From NCBI GenBank assembly GCA_016765135.1, contig JAESQN010000015.1, positions 62,001-126,000 on the forward strand: a stretch of 64,000 bases of DNA, given 5' to 3'. The notes beneath the pieces are model-generated. The model was given only the letters and a program-made list of their open reading frames with translations. It made no database searches and had not been told where the DNA came from. This DNA is from Robiginitomaculum sp. GTDB taxonomy: Bacteria; Pseudomonadota; Alphaproteobacteria; Caulobacterales; Maricaulaceae. Shown here piece by piece: positions 44,549 to 53,554 of this stretch (position 1 is the first letter of the stretch; every line of letters starts with the position of its first letter). The translations under genes and the position numbers were made by a program.

Positions 44549-46885
44549 TTAGGCATCTTCTTTCGGTTTTGGTGCTGGAAGTCCCTTACCACCTTTTTTG
44601 CCTTCGATTTTTAGCTGGGCAGGTTTCAGAATTTCAAACTTTAGTTTGTCATTTTTCTTGTCCAAGCCAACTTTGACCAGGCCGCCTTTTTTGAGCTTGC
44701 CGAACAGGATTTCATCTGCCAGCGGCTTTTTGATATATTCCTGGATGGTGCGGGCTAGGGGTCTGGCACCGTAACGCTTGTCATAACCTTTGTCGGCAAT
44801 CCACAGATTAGCGGCTCTTGAGACTTCAAACAAAATCTTGCGGTCGGAAAGTTGCGCCTCAAGCTGGATGATAAATTTATCCACCACTTTGGCGATGTCT
44901 GTCCTGCCCAATGCATCAAATTTGACTATAGCATCAAGCCGGTTGCGAAACTCTGGTGTGAACAGGCGCTTGACGGCTTTGTCGTCTTCCTCATTGCTGC
45001 TGTCAGCACGACCAAACCCGATTTCGGCCTTCGCGGCGTCTGCGGCTCCGGCATTGGTCGTCATGATCAATATGACATTGCGAAAATCAATGGCTCGACC
45101 ACTGGCATCGGTCAGCGTGCCGTTGTCCATGACCTGCAACAGGATATTGAATACATCCGGATGGGCTTTTTCAATTTCGTCCAACAGCAAAATGGAGTGG
45201 GGGTGTTCGGACACACGGTCTGTCAACAGTCCGCCCTGGTCATAACCAACATAACCTGGAGGTGCGCCCAGCAACCTTGAGACCGTATGGCGCTCCATAT
45301 ATTCAGACATATCAAAGCGCAAAAGTTCAAGCCCGAGCGCGATTGCCAATTGTTTGGCCACTTCGGTTTTGCCAACGCCCGTGGGGCCGGAGAATAAATA
45401 TGAACCTATGGGCTTGTCCGGCTCGCGCAGGCCGGCACGGGCCAGCTTGACGGCGGCGGAAACCTGTCCAATGGCTTTGTCTTGACCAAATACCACCCGG
45501 CGCAAATCTTCGGGCAGGGACTTTAGCACCTTGGCATCGTCACGCGAGACAGTTTTTGGTGGGACGCGGGCGATTTTGGCGACCACGGCTTCTATGTCTT
45601 TAAGGCTGATGGTTTTCTTGCGCTTGTTTTTGGGTTGGAGCTTTTGGAACGCGCCCGCCTCGTCGATCACATCAATGGCTTTGTCGGGTAATTTGCGGTC
45701 AGTGATATGGCGCACGGCCAAATCTACCGCGCCTTGTATAGCTTCGGCGGTGTAACTAACCTGGTGGAAATCCTCGAAATATGATTTAAGCCCGCGCAGG
45801 ATTTTTACCGTGTCGCCTGGGGTGGGTTCCACCACGTCAATTTTCAGGAAACGCCTGGCTAAAGCCCGGTCTTTTTCGAAATGCTGGCGGTATTCCTTAT
45901 AGGTGGTCGAACCCATGCAGCGCAATTTGCCGGATTGTAAAGCCGGCTTGAGCAGGTTGGACGCATCCATAGCCCCACCTGATGTGGCGCCTGCGCCGAT
46001 AATGGTGTGGATTTCGTCAATAAACAAAATCCCGCCAGGCGTTTCGACCAGTTTTTTCATGACGGCTTTGAGACGTTCCTCAAAGTCACCCCGGTAACGG
46101 GTGCCAGCCAACAGCGCGCCCATGTCCAGAGCAAATATGGTGGCGTCCTTGATCACGTCAGGGGTTTTGCCATTGACGATTTGAAGGGCGATCCCCTCGG
46201 CGATGGCGGTTTTGCCAACGCCGGGATCACCGACCAGAAGCGGGTTGTTTTTGCGGCGTCTGGACAAGACCTGGATGCAGCGCTCGACTTCGGCGGTGCG
46301 GCCGATCAGCGGATCAATACCGCCTTCTTCGGCTTTTTTGTTGAGGTTGACGCAATAGGCTTCCAGCGGGTCTTCCTGGGCTTTGTCAGGTCCGCCGTCT
46401 TCGTTTTGGCCAGCACCAAGTATAGGCTGGGTGGCAGGCGCGTCGCCAGTTTTGGAAATGCCGTGGGAGATATAATTGACCGCATCATAGCGGGTCATGT
46501 CGCGCTCTTGCAGGAAATAAACCGCGTGGCTTTCGCGCTCATTAAACAGCGCGACCAGGGCATTGGCCCCCGTCACTTCTTCGCGGCCAGAGCTTTGCAC
46601 ATGAATGACGGCGCGTTGGATGACCCGGTGGAAACCGGCGGTCGGGCGGGCTTCGTCAAATTCTTCGACCACCAAGGAGGCGAGGTCTTCGTCCAGATAA
46701 ACGGTCAAGGCCGCTCGCAGGCTCGGCAATTCCACATCACAGGCGGCGAGCACGGCGCTGGCGTCTTTGTCGTCGAGCAGGGCCAACAACAGATGTTCCA
46801 ACGTCGCCAGCTCGTGTTGGCGCTCGGAAGCCAGGGTCAATGCGCGGTGGATGGTTTCTTCAAGAACCGGGGAGAATGAAGCCAT
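44549..46885 (-). CDS. clpA: ATP-dependent Clp protease ATP-binding subunit ClpA
   Basis: The 778-residue AAA+ unfoldase has an N-terminal Clp repeat domain for ClpS binding (about 1-145). The first ATPase module has Walker A GDPGVGKT and FIDEIHTIIGAG; the second has GPTGVGKT and LLDEIEKAHPDVFN, with the pore loop GYVGYDQGG. It feeds proteins, including N-degron substrates, to ClpP. The C-terminal tail is Lys/Gly/Pro-rich. It lies downstream of clpS on the same strand, with a repeat element of about 160 bases between them. ClpP is not in this window. Confidence 0.97.
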   Translation of the reverse strand: MASFSPVLEETIHRALTLASERQHELATLEHLLLALLDDKDASAVLAACDVELPSLRAALTVYLDEDLASLVVEEFDEARPTAGFHRVIQRAVIHVQSSGREEVTGANALVALFNERESHAVYFLQERDMTRYDAVNYISHGISKTGDAPATQPILGAGQNEDGGPDKAQEDPLEAYCVNLNKKAEEGGIDPLIGRTAEVERCIQVLSRRRKNNPLLVGDPGVGKTAIAEGIALQIVNGKTPDVIKDATIFALDMGALLAGTRYRGDFEERLKAVMKKLVETPGGILFIDEIHTIIGAGATSGGAMDASNLLKPALQSGKLRCMGSTTYKEYRQHFEKDRALARRFLKIDVVEPTPGDTVKILRGLKSYFEDFHQVSYTAEAIQGAVDLAVRHITDRKLPDKAIDVIDEAGAFQKLQPKNKRKKTISLKDIEAVVAKIARVPPKTVSRDDAKVLKSLPEDLRRVVFGQDKAIGQVSAAVKLARAGLREPDKPIGSYLFSGPTGVGKTEVAKQLAIALGLELLRFDMSEYMERHTVSRLLGAPPGYVGYDQGGLLTDRVSEHPHSILLLDEIEKAHPDVFNILLQVMDNGTLTDASGRAIDFRNVILIMTTNAGAADAAKAEIGFGRADSSNEEDDKAVKRLFTPEFRNRLDAIVKFDALGRTDIAKVVDKFIIQLEAQLSDRKILFEVSRAANLWIADKGYDKRYGARPLARTIQEYIKKPLADEILFGKLKKGGLVKVGLDKKNDKLKFEILKPAQLKIEGKKGGKGLPAPKPKEDA

Positions 46886-46911
46886 GATATATCTTTCGTT
46901 TCTGTCTATCT

Positions 46912-47075
46912 TCTAATGTGGCGAAGTTTCAGGAATATTCAAGGGTGCATTTACACTGGGCCGTGCGGTGTGTGCCAATGGTGGATTACGCGCAAGATGC
47001 GCTAATCCACCCTACGGGACGGCTATCTCTAATGTGGCGAAATTTTACGCTTTTTCGAGCGTGCATTTTAATGGG
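46912..47075. repeat. Second GGTGGATTA element between duplicated clpS 3' ends
   Basis: The stretch 46961-47015 repeats 14606-14660 with at most four mismatches, beginning with 35 identical bases. It is flanked by imperfect direct repeats of about 48 bases, 46912-46960 and 47028-47075. The right one is the true end of clpS, with its stop codon and last codons. The left one is a decayed copy in the clpA leader. Confidence 0.8.
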
Positions 47076-47425
47076 TGGTCGTGGCGTTTTGCGGCGTCCA
47101 GCACTTGTGCCACTTTGGTTTCCGCGACTTCAAATGTATAAATACCGCAAATACCGATACCGCTTTGATGTACATCCAGCATGGTTTTGGTGGCTTCCTC
47201 CTGGGTCTTCTTGAAAATCCCTATCAATAGCCCAACGACAAACTCCATAGGCGTGTAATCATCATTGAGGAGCAACACCCGGTACTGGGACGGCTTTTTG
47301 GTTTTTGGCCGCGTTTTGGTCGCAACCCCGCGCTCATTATCCCGATTTGGCCCGCGTTCATCATCTTCGCCCATATGCGGCGGTATGCACGGGTATGGCG
47401 GCATGTTTTTTGGTTGTTCAGTCAT
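47045..47425 (-). CDS. clpS: ATP-dependent Clp protease adaptor ClpS
   Basis: The 126-residue adaptor delivers N-end-rule substrates to ClpA. The core at about 48-126 has [18 protein letters not shown], the hydrophobic-pocket Met/Thr/Val residues, and the conserved [23 protein letters not shown]. The N-terminal 45 residues are a charged, disordered extension, longer than in E. coli. It lies upstream of clpA on the same strand; the repeat between them may affect read-through. The last codons are duplicated at 46912-46960. Confidence 0.95.
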   Translation of the reverse strand: MTEQPKNMPPYPCIPPHMGEDDERGPNRDNERGVATKTRPKTKKPSQYRVLLLNDDYTPMEFVVGLLIGIFKKTQEEATKTMLDVHQSGIGICGIYTFEVAETKVAQVLDAAKRHDHPLKCTLEKA

Positions 47426-47529
47426 GCCCCCTAAGGTAATGGCTTTTTCGCAAAGTAAAAGGGGTGATTTGTGCTATTTGTTAACCGGCGTTAACCATTC
47501 CTAAAACAGTGCGTCCTTATGGCTGGAGT

Positions 47530-48774
47530 ATGAAATTTGTTTTGCGCATTGTTGTGATTTTTACCTTAATCTTTGGGCTTGGTATATCCGCACGAGCTAA
47601 AGATAAACAAAACAAATATGCATCCATTATCGTTGATGTGCAGAGTATGGAAATCCTGCACGCCCGACAAATTGACGGGCTACGTTACCCGGCGTCTTTG
47701 ACCAAGATGATGACATTATATTTGGTGTTTGATGCGTTGGAGCGGGGTGAACTTGGCCTGGACGAGAAGCTATTGGTTTCGGCCCGCGCCGCCCGTACAC
47801 CGCCGGTAAAATTGGGGCTGCGGGCCGGAAAAACTATCACGACCCGCCAAGCCATACTGGCCGTAGCGGTTATGTCCGGCAATGACGCAGCCGTAGTGTT
47901 GGCCGAAAGGCTCGGCGGCTCGGAAGCTGAATTTGCCGTCCAGATGACCGCCAAGGCCAAAGCTCTGGGGATGCAGCGCACAGTATTTCGCAATGCCAAC
48001 GGCTTGCCCGACGACGGCCAATTTACAACGGCACGTGATATGGCGAAACTGGCGGAGGCTTTATTGCGCAATCACCACCAATATTATCCGTATTTCAACC
48101 AGAAAAATTTCACCTATAGAGGCCGCACCTACACCAATCACAATACTTTGCTAGGGAAAGTGGACGGCGTTGACGGGTTCAAAACCGGCTATACCAATGC
48201 GTCGGGGTATAATCTGGCGCTGTCAGCCCAGCGCAGCGGTCGGCGTTTAATCGCCGTGGTGCTCGGCGGTGCCAGTGGGCGTTCCCGCGATAGCCATATG
48301 ACGGATTTGATCGAGCGCGGTTTTGCGGTTCAAAAGGGGATCGATCAAAAGCGCGCCGAGAGATTTGCCTTAAATGCAGATGAGCGCAAAATCACAAATA
48401 TCAAAAAACCAACGTCAAAACGCGGAACCATACAGGCCTATACCCTACGTGCATCCCACAACACGACGGGTACAGTGCGGGTAGTTCAGGGTGCGCACGG
48501 GTTTAAAATACCAGATCAAGATGCTCGCCAAAACTGGGCGGTGCAATTAGGGGCGTTTGGTTCCGCACAAGCGGCACAATCTAGCAATCATATTGCCCGT
48601 GCTGATGCAAGCTTGAGGGTTCTGCACGCGGAGGAAATTGTTATTCCGGTGCGAAAAACGAACGGGGTCTTATACCGGGCTAGACTTGCCGGGCTGTCAT
48701 TTGAACAAGCTGATTATGCGTGCAAAACCCTTATAGCCCGTGCCCAGGCCTGCCTGGTTGTGGCACCAAATTAG
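47530..48774 (+). CDS. D-alanyl-D-alanine carboxypeptidase (S11) with C-terminal SPOR domain
   Basis: The 414-residue penicillin-binding protein trims peptidoglycan stem peptides. A signal peptide covers 1-23 (ARA-KDK). The catalytic set is complete: S56-L-T-K59, S116-G-N118 and K218-T-G. After a Lys/Thr-rich linker, residues about 335-412 form a SPOR domain (WAVQLGAFGSAQAAQSS), which binds denuded glycan strands at the division site. That tail replaces the usual PBP5 membrane-anchoring domain. The start is uncertain: GGAG lies only one base before the ATG at 47530, and a GTG at 47509 is the alternative. panC follows eight bases after the stop. Confidence 0.92.
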   Translation: MKFVLRIVVIFTLIFGLGISARAKDKQNKYASIIVDVQSMEILHARQIDGLRYPASLTKMMTLYLVFDALERGELGLDEKLLVSARAARTPPVKLGLRAGKTITTRQAILAVAVMSGNDAAVVLAERLGGSEAEFAVQMTAKAKALGMQRTVFRNANGLPDDGQFTTARDMAKLAEALLRNHHQYYPYFNQKNFTYRGRTYTNHNTLLGKVDGVDGFKTGYTNASGYNLALSAQRSGRRLIAVVLGGASGRSRDSHMTDLIERGFAVQKGIDQKRAERFALNADERKITNIKKPTSKRGTIQAYTLRASHNTTGTVRVVQGAHGFKIPDQDARQNWAVQLGAFGSAQAAQSSNHIARADASLRVLHAEEIVIPVRKTNGVLYRARLAGLSFEQADYACKTLIARAQACLVVAPN

Positions 48775-48782
48775 AGGTCGTT

Positions 48783-49643
48783 ATGCCGGATAAATTCGCC
48801 GTCACATCCGAAAATGAACTGCGCAAGCAAATTTGGAGCTGGCGGGGGTTTGGCGAAACCATCGGCTTTGTGCCGACCATGGGCGCATTACACGCCGGGC
48901 ATGTGTCCTTGATCACCAAAGCCAAAAAGCATGCCGATAAAGTTGTCGCCAGTATTTATGTCAACGAAACCCAATTTGCCCAAGGCGAAGACCTGGCTAC
49001 CTATCCCCGCGACCATGAACGCGATTGTGAAATGCTCAGGGGTACCGGATGTGATCTGGTCTACATCCCCGAAAAAATGTACGGGGACGACCATAGGACG
49101 ACTATAACTGTCGGCGGCCCGGCGCTCGGCTTGGAGACCGATGACCGCCCGCATTTCTTCGCTGGCGTGGCCCTCATCGTCACTAAATTGTTAAACCAGG
49201 TGCAGCCGGATTTTGCCGTGTTCGGCGAAAAAGATTACCAACAACTCTTGACCATCCGCCGCCTGACCGCTGATTTGGATATGCCCGTGCGCATAATAGG
49301 GGCGCCAATACTGCGCGAAGCAGACGGTTTGGCCATGTCGTCCCGCAATAGATATTTGGATGAAGCGGCCCGCCAAATCGCCGGGCGGCTCAATGTCATT
49401 ATGTATGATTGTGCGCAAAAGATTACGGACGGCGAAAATATAGACACGGCGACAAAACGGGCCAAAGCGCAAATCTTAGCCGCCGGGTTTGAACGTGTGG
49501 ATTATGTTGCTGTGGCTGACACAAATTCCCTCGCATTGCTAAAGGGGAAACTCGTTGGGCAACCAGCCCGTCTGCTTGTTGCCGCCCATTGCAAAACTGT
49601 TCGCCTAATTGACAATTGCCCAATAAATTGCGCCGATAACTAA
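48783..49643 (+). CDS. panC: Pantoate-beta-alanine ligase (pantothenate synthetase)
   Basis: The 286-residue enzyme joins pantoate and beta-alanine to pantothenate using ATP, the last step before coenzyme A synthesis. The HIGH-like motif is in PTMGALHAGHVSL at about 32-44, the pantoate site in FGEKDYQQL, and the KMSKS-like loop in MSSRNRYL. AGAGG seven bases upstream supports the ATG at 48783. It directly follows the carboxypeptidase gene, probably as one transcript. panB is not in the window. Confidence 0.96.
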   Translation: MPDKFAVTSENELRKQIWSWRGFGETIGFVPTMGALHAGHVSLITKAKKHADKVVASIYVNETQFAQGEDLATYPRDHERDCEMLRGTGCDLVYIPEKMYGDDHRTTITVGGPALGLETDDRPHFFAGVALIVTKLLNQVQPDFAVFGEKDYQQLLTIRRLTADLDMPVRIIGAPILREADGLAMSSRNRYLDEAARQIAGRLNVIMYDCAQKITDGENIDTATKRAKAQILAAGFERVDYVAVADTNSLALLKGKLVGQPARLLVAAHCKTVRLIDNCPINCADN

Positions 49644-49767
49644 AGTAGAGGTAGCCCCGCGCACGGCTCGTAAATGGCTTGAGCGGTTTAAACGTGAGTG
49701 CCGGGGTGAGCGGATAGAGAGGAGGTGAACTATGACCACATTATCACAAAACACACCGAAAAGGCTC

Positions 49768-51312
49768 TTAGCTTCCTCCATCCCGCGCCGCTCTTTCGGC
49801 TCTTTGGCGTTTGCGGGCTTTGGAGCCGGGGCGGTTGCGGCGTTTGCGGTTTGACGGATTTGCGTTTGGTTTTTCCTGTTCAGACTTTTTTTGCCCAGTT
49901 TTATTTTGTTCAGGTTTGCCCGCATCGGGTTTGGGTTTCTTAGATTTAGAGCGGCGGCGCTTGCGCGAGGGATCTTTTTCTGTCGCATGGGTTTTACGTT
50001 TTTCGCCGTGGCCTTTTGGGCCTTTGGCTTCGCCTTGATGGCTATCGGGCTCGTAAGATTCTGTATCGCGCCTCTTAAGATGGTCAAATGTGCGTTCAGC
50101 TTTCGGGTTTTTTGTTGGATCCCATTCGGGCTCGGCTTCGACTTTGCCGTCGTCTGTCCGCACGGGTATTCTTTGTTTGATAATCTTTTCAATGTCGCGC
50201 AACAGTGCGGCTTCTTCGGGGTTGCAAAATGCGATGGCCGTTCCGGATTTCCCGGCCCGCCCCGTGCGGCCAATCCGGTGCACATAAGCCTCGGCCACTT
50301 GCGGCAGGTCAAAATTAAGCACCAGCTCGACGCCCGGTATATCAATGCCCCGCGCTGCCACATCTGTGGCCACCAATATATCAACCTCGCCGGCGCGAAA
50401 TGCGTCCAGAGTGCGGGTGCGCTGGTTTTGCGAGCGGTTGCCGTGAATGGGCTGGGCGCTCAGGCCGTTGGCGTTTAAGCGCTTGGCGATCCGGTCGCAG
50501 CCTCTCTTGGTTCTTGAAAACAAAATCACCCGCTTGTCTTTGTAGGTTTTCAAAAGCGCAATCGCCGCCTTGGTCTTGTCGGGCTGGGCGATAAACATGA
50601 CGCTTTGGGCGACATTATCAGCGGTTTTGGAGGCAGGGGAGACGGAAATCTCCACCGGGTTTTTCATATATTTATTGGACAGTTCGCGGATTTGTCTGGG
50701 CATGGTGGCGGAAAACAACAGCGTCTGGCGGGCCTTGGGGGTCAGGGCCAATATGCGTTTGATGGCGGGCATAAACCCAATGTCGAGCATCTGATCAGCT
50801 TCGTCCAGCACCACGGTTTCGATCCAATCAAGTGTGATGATTTTCTGGCCCAGTAAGTCTTCGAGCCGGCCGGGCGTGGCCACCAACAAATCAACACCCT
50901 GTTTGAGCGGTTTTATTTGCCGTTTCAAGTTCACACCGCCGACCACACAGGCCGAGCGGGTGGTCAGGTTCTCGCCGTAATTTCGCACCGCCTTGTCGAT
51001 CTGCGCCGCCAGCTCGCGGGTCGGGGTCAGGATGAGAACCCGAATGGCGCGTTTGATATTATCGTGACCACTGTCGCGTTCCAGCGCCTCTTGGACGCGC
51101 TGCAAAAGCGGCAAGGTAAAGGCGGCGGTTTTCCCCGTCCCCGTCTGTGCCAGACCAACAACATCCTTGCCCGCCAAAATAGACGGAATGGCTCCGGCCT
51201 GAATAGGCGTAGGATGCTCATAGCCTTGCCGCTCCAATTTTTTCAAAATGGGTGAAGACAAGCCGAGATCGGCAAAGATGGTTTTGGCTGGGGTTTCGGA
51301 TGGGGTCGGCAT
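49768..51312 (-). CDS. DEAD-box RNA helicase, RhlE-like
   Basis: The 514-residue helicase has the full set of motifs: FADLGLSSPILKKLERQGYEHPTPIQ (Q motif), AQTGTGKT, PTRELAAQI, TPGRLEDLL, DEAD, SAT and HRIGRTGRAG. The core ends near 375. The last 135 residues are a basic, disordered tail of Lys, Arg, Pro and Glu that should bind RNA. RhlE-type proteins act in ribosome assembly and RNA decay, often in the cold. No SD sequence precedes the ATG. The 124 bases to panC on the other side show no convincing terminator. Confidence 0.95.
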   Translation of the reverse strand: MPTPSETPAKTIFADLGLSSPILKKLERQGYEHPTPIQAGAIPSILAGKDVVGLAQTGTGKTAAFTLPLLQRVQEALERDSGHDNIKRAIRVLILTPTRELAAQIDKAVRNYGENLTTRSACVVGGVNLKRQIKPLKQGVDLLVATPGRLEDLLGQKIITLDWIETVVLDEADQMLDIGFMPAIKRILALTPKARQTLLFSATMPRQIRELSNKYMKNPVEISVSPASKTADNVAQSVMFIAQPDKTKAAIALLKTYKDKRVILFSRTKRGCDRIAKRLNANGLSAQPIHGNRSQNQRTRTLDAFRAGEVDILVATDVAARGIDIPGVELVLNFDLPQVAEAYVHRIGRTGRAGKSGTAIAFCNPEEAALLRDIEKIIKQRIPVRTDDGKVEAEPEWDPTKNPKAERTFDHLKRRDTESYEPDSHQGEAKGPKGHGEKRKTHATEKDPSRKRRRSKSKKPKPDAGKPEQNKTGQKKSEQEKPNANPSNRKRRNRPGSKARKRQRAERAARDGGS

Positions 51313-51422
51313 AAACTACAATCGGGCAAAGGTGTAGCCGCTCTATAAGGCTTTGACCGACAGACGCAAGCTTTAGGTGGTTCTGTTTGAAGGTGTGAGA
51401 GGGGCCTGTACGTTGCAGGGAT

Positions 51423-51561
51423 GCGGTGCCTGTTTCTAGGCACCGCCTGAAAAATACGCCCCGACCCCCGATCATTCCCACGAAAGTGGGAATTCAGTTC
51501 AACAATAATATGTGGGCTTTGCTCACTCTTTATACGCTGGATACCCAGTCAGGCTGGGTAT
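51423..51561. repeat. Cluster of three hairpins, including dispersed-repeat type units
   Basis: GCGGTGCCT/AGGCACCGC forms a nine-pair stem at 51423-51446. ATTCCCAC-GAAA-GTGGGAAT is at 51474-51493 and ATACCCAG-TCAGG-CTGGGTAT at 51541-51561. The last two resemble the GCGGGTAT hairpins at 16786-16858 and are a common proteobacterial repeat type. They lie between the TPR gene and the helicase gene, both on the minus strand, and may end transcription of the first. No gene is seen in these 273 bases. Confidence 0.7.
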
Positions 51562-51585
51562 GAACGGTTTCTTGGGGTGTTCTCT

Positions 51586-52071
51586 TTAGCCAAACACATT
51601 CACATTATAAGTAATCTCAGGTGCTTGGTCGTCGATTTTTTTGGCGCTCTCAATATCCTGCCTGGCTTGTAGCTTATCCCCGGCGAGCCAGTTGGCGGCG
51701 GCGCGGTTTGAATAGGCTTGCCAATTGGTTGGGGTTAGCTCCAACGCTTTGTCACAGGCTTCGATCGCATCATCATAACGGCCTTGTGTGCCCAGTGCGG
51801 CGCATAGATTGTTATAGACAATCGTTTTGTGGGATTTTTTCAAGCCTTGCTGTAGCGCATAGCGGCTATAGGCTACGGATTTGGAAAAGTCGCCTTCTGT
51901 GTAGGCGCTAAAACCTTTATTGACCACGCGCTTTGTCGATTGTTGGGCCGTGAACTGCGGCGAGCTTGCTGCCGTTTCATTGGCTGCTGCCATATTGGCT
52001 GTGCTGGCCACACCGGCAAAAAATGTCGTGGCAAGAAGGGTTTTGGTGATGGTTTTGGGGGAAATGTTCAT
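51586..52071 (-). CDS. Exported tetratricopeptide-repeat protein
   Basis: The 161-residue protein has a signal peptide (cleavage after about 31, AAA-NET) and two or three TPR units at about 55-145 (KGFSAYTEGDFSKSVAYSRYAL; NLCAALGTQGRYDDAIEACDKALEL). TPRs mediate protein contacts; the partner is unknown. The start at 52071 has AGGAGACAG just upstream. It is divergent from a LysR regulator across 94 bases and may be its target, as is usual for LysR neighbours, but no LysR box was identified. Confidence 0.88.
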   Translation of the reverse strand: MNISPKTITKTLLATTFFAGVASTANMAAANETAASSPQFTAQQSTKRVVNKGFSAYTEGDFSKSVAYSRYALQQGLKKSHKTIVYNNLCAALGTQGRYDDAIEACDKALELTPTNWQAYSNRAAANWLAGDKLQARQDIESAKKIDDQAPEITYNVNVFG

Positions 52072-52130
52072 ATCTGTCTCCTGTTTTTGATGAACTAAAA
52101 CATATTTGGTGAATTCAAATAAGAATACAA

Positions 52131-52166
52131 TTGACTTAATACGTAGGCATGCTATACAAATATGTA
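52131..52166 (+). promoter_or_regulatory. LysR gene promoter giving a leaderless mRNA
   Basis: TTGACT (52131-52136) and TATACA (52153-52158) are 16 bases apart. Seven bases then lead to the ATG at 52166, so transcription would start on the A of the start codon. No SD is present. Confidence 0.6.
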
Positions 52167-53194
52167 TGAACAACTGGTCTGACTATCCTATCTTCCTCGC
52201 CGTTGCCGAAACGGGCAGTCTTACGGCGGCTGGTGAGCAGCTTGGCATTAGTCAGCCCACCGTTGGGCGACGCATGAAAGCCCTTGAGCAAAGATTTGGT
52301 GCGCCATTGTTGACCAAAGAAGAAGGACGGCTATCACCAACCGAATTTGGCTATCTGGTGCTTGACCATGTCAGGCGGATGGAGGCGGAAGCCGATGCGA
52401 TCACCCGCTCGTCTGCCACCCTTGAGCATTCTTTGGTTGGCCCAGTGATGATTACGGCGACCGAAGGTGTCGGAGATTTTTGGTTGCCGGCAGTGATGCA
52501 AAGATTTCGAAAAGACAATCCTGACATTGTCATTGATGTAAATGTTGCCAACCACGCTCTGAATTTGGCACAGCGCGAAGCCGACATCGCTCTGCGCTGG
52601 ATGGGGCCGGGCACACAAAACAGTTTAATCGGGCGGCGTGTCACCAGTTTTGGTTTCGGGCTTTATGCATCCCAGGAATATTTGGAGCGAAAAGGCGTAC
52701 CAAGTCGGCCTGAGGATTTACTGGACCATGACGGCGTGCGGTTTAATATAGGACAGGAAACTCTGTGGCCGTTAGACAAAGCCGGTAATTTTACACCTAT
52801 GCCGCGCACCGTCTTTCGCACCAATAATCTCATGGCCCATTGCAATGCCATATTTGCCGGATACGGTATTGGTATGTTGAGCCATGCGGCACATGCATCT
52901 GATATGGGGCTTATTCGCGTGCTACCTGATTTGGTTCGTGAAGAAGATCTTTGGGTTGTTGCCCATGAAGACTTGAAGAAAAGCGCACGGGTCCGGGCAG
53001 CATTTGATTTTATCATTGATGCTTTGCGCAAGGATGAAGCTCATTTCAAAACGGGCGCGGCTTCAGTGTTTATTGAACATACTCACCCGACCATCGCTTC
53101 GACCGCCTCTGGGGCCACAACTGGGCAAGCGCCTGCCGATAACCAGTCCTACCCGGATATAGCTAAGGTGAAATTTCCCGTAACAGCGGCTTGA
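52166..53194 (+). CDS. LysR-family transcriptional regulator
   Basis: The 342-residue protein has the LysR winged helix at about 5-62 (FLAVAETGSLTAAGEQLGISQPTVGRRMKALEQRFGAPLL). A LysR substrate-binding domain follows at about 90-290. The last 45 residues form an Ala/Thr-rich tail beyond the usual end. The ATG at 52166 is favoured because it matches the family start and a promoter whose +1 falls on it. The gene is divergent from the TPR protein. The inducer cannot be predicted. Confidence 0.92.
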   Translation: MNNWSDYPIFLAVAETGSLTAAGEQLGISQPTVGRRMKALEQRFGAPLLTKEEGRLSPTEFGYLVLDHVRRMEAEADAITRSSATLEHSLVGPVMITATEGVGDFWLPAVMQRFRKDNPDIVIDVNVANHALNLAQREADIALRWMGPGTQNSLIGRRVTSFGFGLYASQEYLERKGVPSRPEDLLDHDGVRFNIGQETLWPLDKAGNFTPMPRTVFRTNNLMAHCNAIFAGYGIGMLSHAAHASDMGLIRVLPDLVREEDLWVVAHEDLKKSARVRAAFDFIIDALRKDEAHFKTGAASVFIEHTHPTIASTASGATTGQAPADNQSYPDIAKVKFPVTAA

Positions 53195-53219
53195 TTTAGG
53201 TTTTGTCTTGCTCTATAGA
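53191..53219 (+). promoter_or_regulatory. rpmE promoter
   Basis: TTGATT (53191-53196) and TATAGA (53214-53219) are exactly 17 bases apart. The start of transcription falls near 53226, within the palindrome CCGCTAGCGG (about 53223-53232), leaving a 5' leader of about 49 bases. The -35 overlaps the LysR stop codon. Confidence 0.6.
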
Positions 53220-53274
53220 GCGCCGCTAGCGGGGGATCACAAATGCTTGAACCCGTTATTTATTAGGAAATACC

Positions 53275-53493
53275 ATGAAAAAAGATTTACACCCAGATTA
53301 TCACACCATCAAAGTGGTGATGACTGACGGCACAGAATACATGACCCGTTCAACTTACGGCAAAGAAGGCGATACTCTGGTTTTGGATATCGACGCATCT
53401 TCCCACCCGGCCTGGACGGGGGGCGGACAAAAACTCCTGGACCGAGGCGGTCGCGTTTCGCGCTTCAAGGACAAGTTCAAAGGCTTTGCGTAA
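53275..53493 (+). CDS. rpmE: 50S ribosomal protein L31
   Basis: The 72-residue protein matches bacterial L31 ([22 protein letters not shown], then [31 protein letters not shown]). It has no cysteine and so lacks the zinc ribbon found in some L31 forms. L31 bridges the two ribosomal subunits near the central protuberance. It has its own promoter and terminator and so forms a single-gene unit. Confidence 0.96.
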   Translation: MKKDLHPDYHTIKVVMTDGTEYMTRSTYGKEGDTLVLDIDASSHPAWTGGGQKLLDRGGRVSRFKDKFKGFA

Positions 53494-53501
53494 CACAAAA
53501 C

Positions 53502-53531
53502 AAAAAAACCCGCCAGACGGCGGGTTTTTTT
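53502..53531. terminator. Terminator between rpmE and the 53555 gene
   Basis: AAAAAAACCCGCC (53502-53514) pairs perfectly with GGCGGGTTTTTTT (53519-53531) around AGAC. T-runs on both strands allow it to serve both convergent genes. Confidence 0.93.
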
Positions 53532-53554
53532 ATGGTTGTAAACCCATGAAAAGC

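Noticed and set aside
46007-46879. 290-codon open frame on the plus strand
   Set aside because: It lies wholly antisense to clpA and follows from that gene's codon pattern; there is no ribosome binding site and no family resemblance.
49605-50384. 259-codon open frame on the minus strand
   Set aside because: It overlaps the helicase tail in another frame and runs into panC; the composition is low-complexity.
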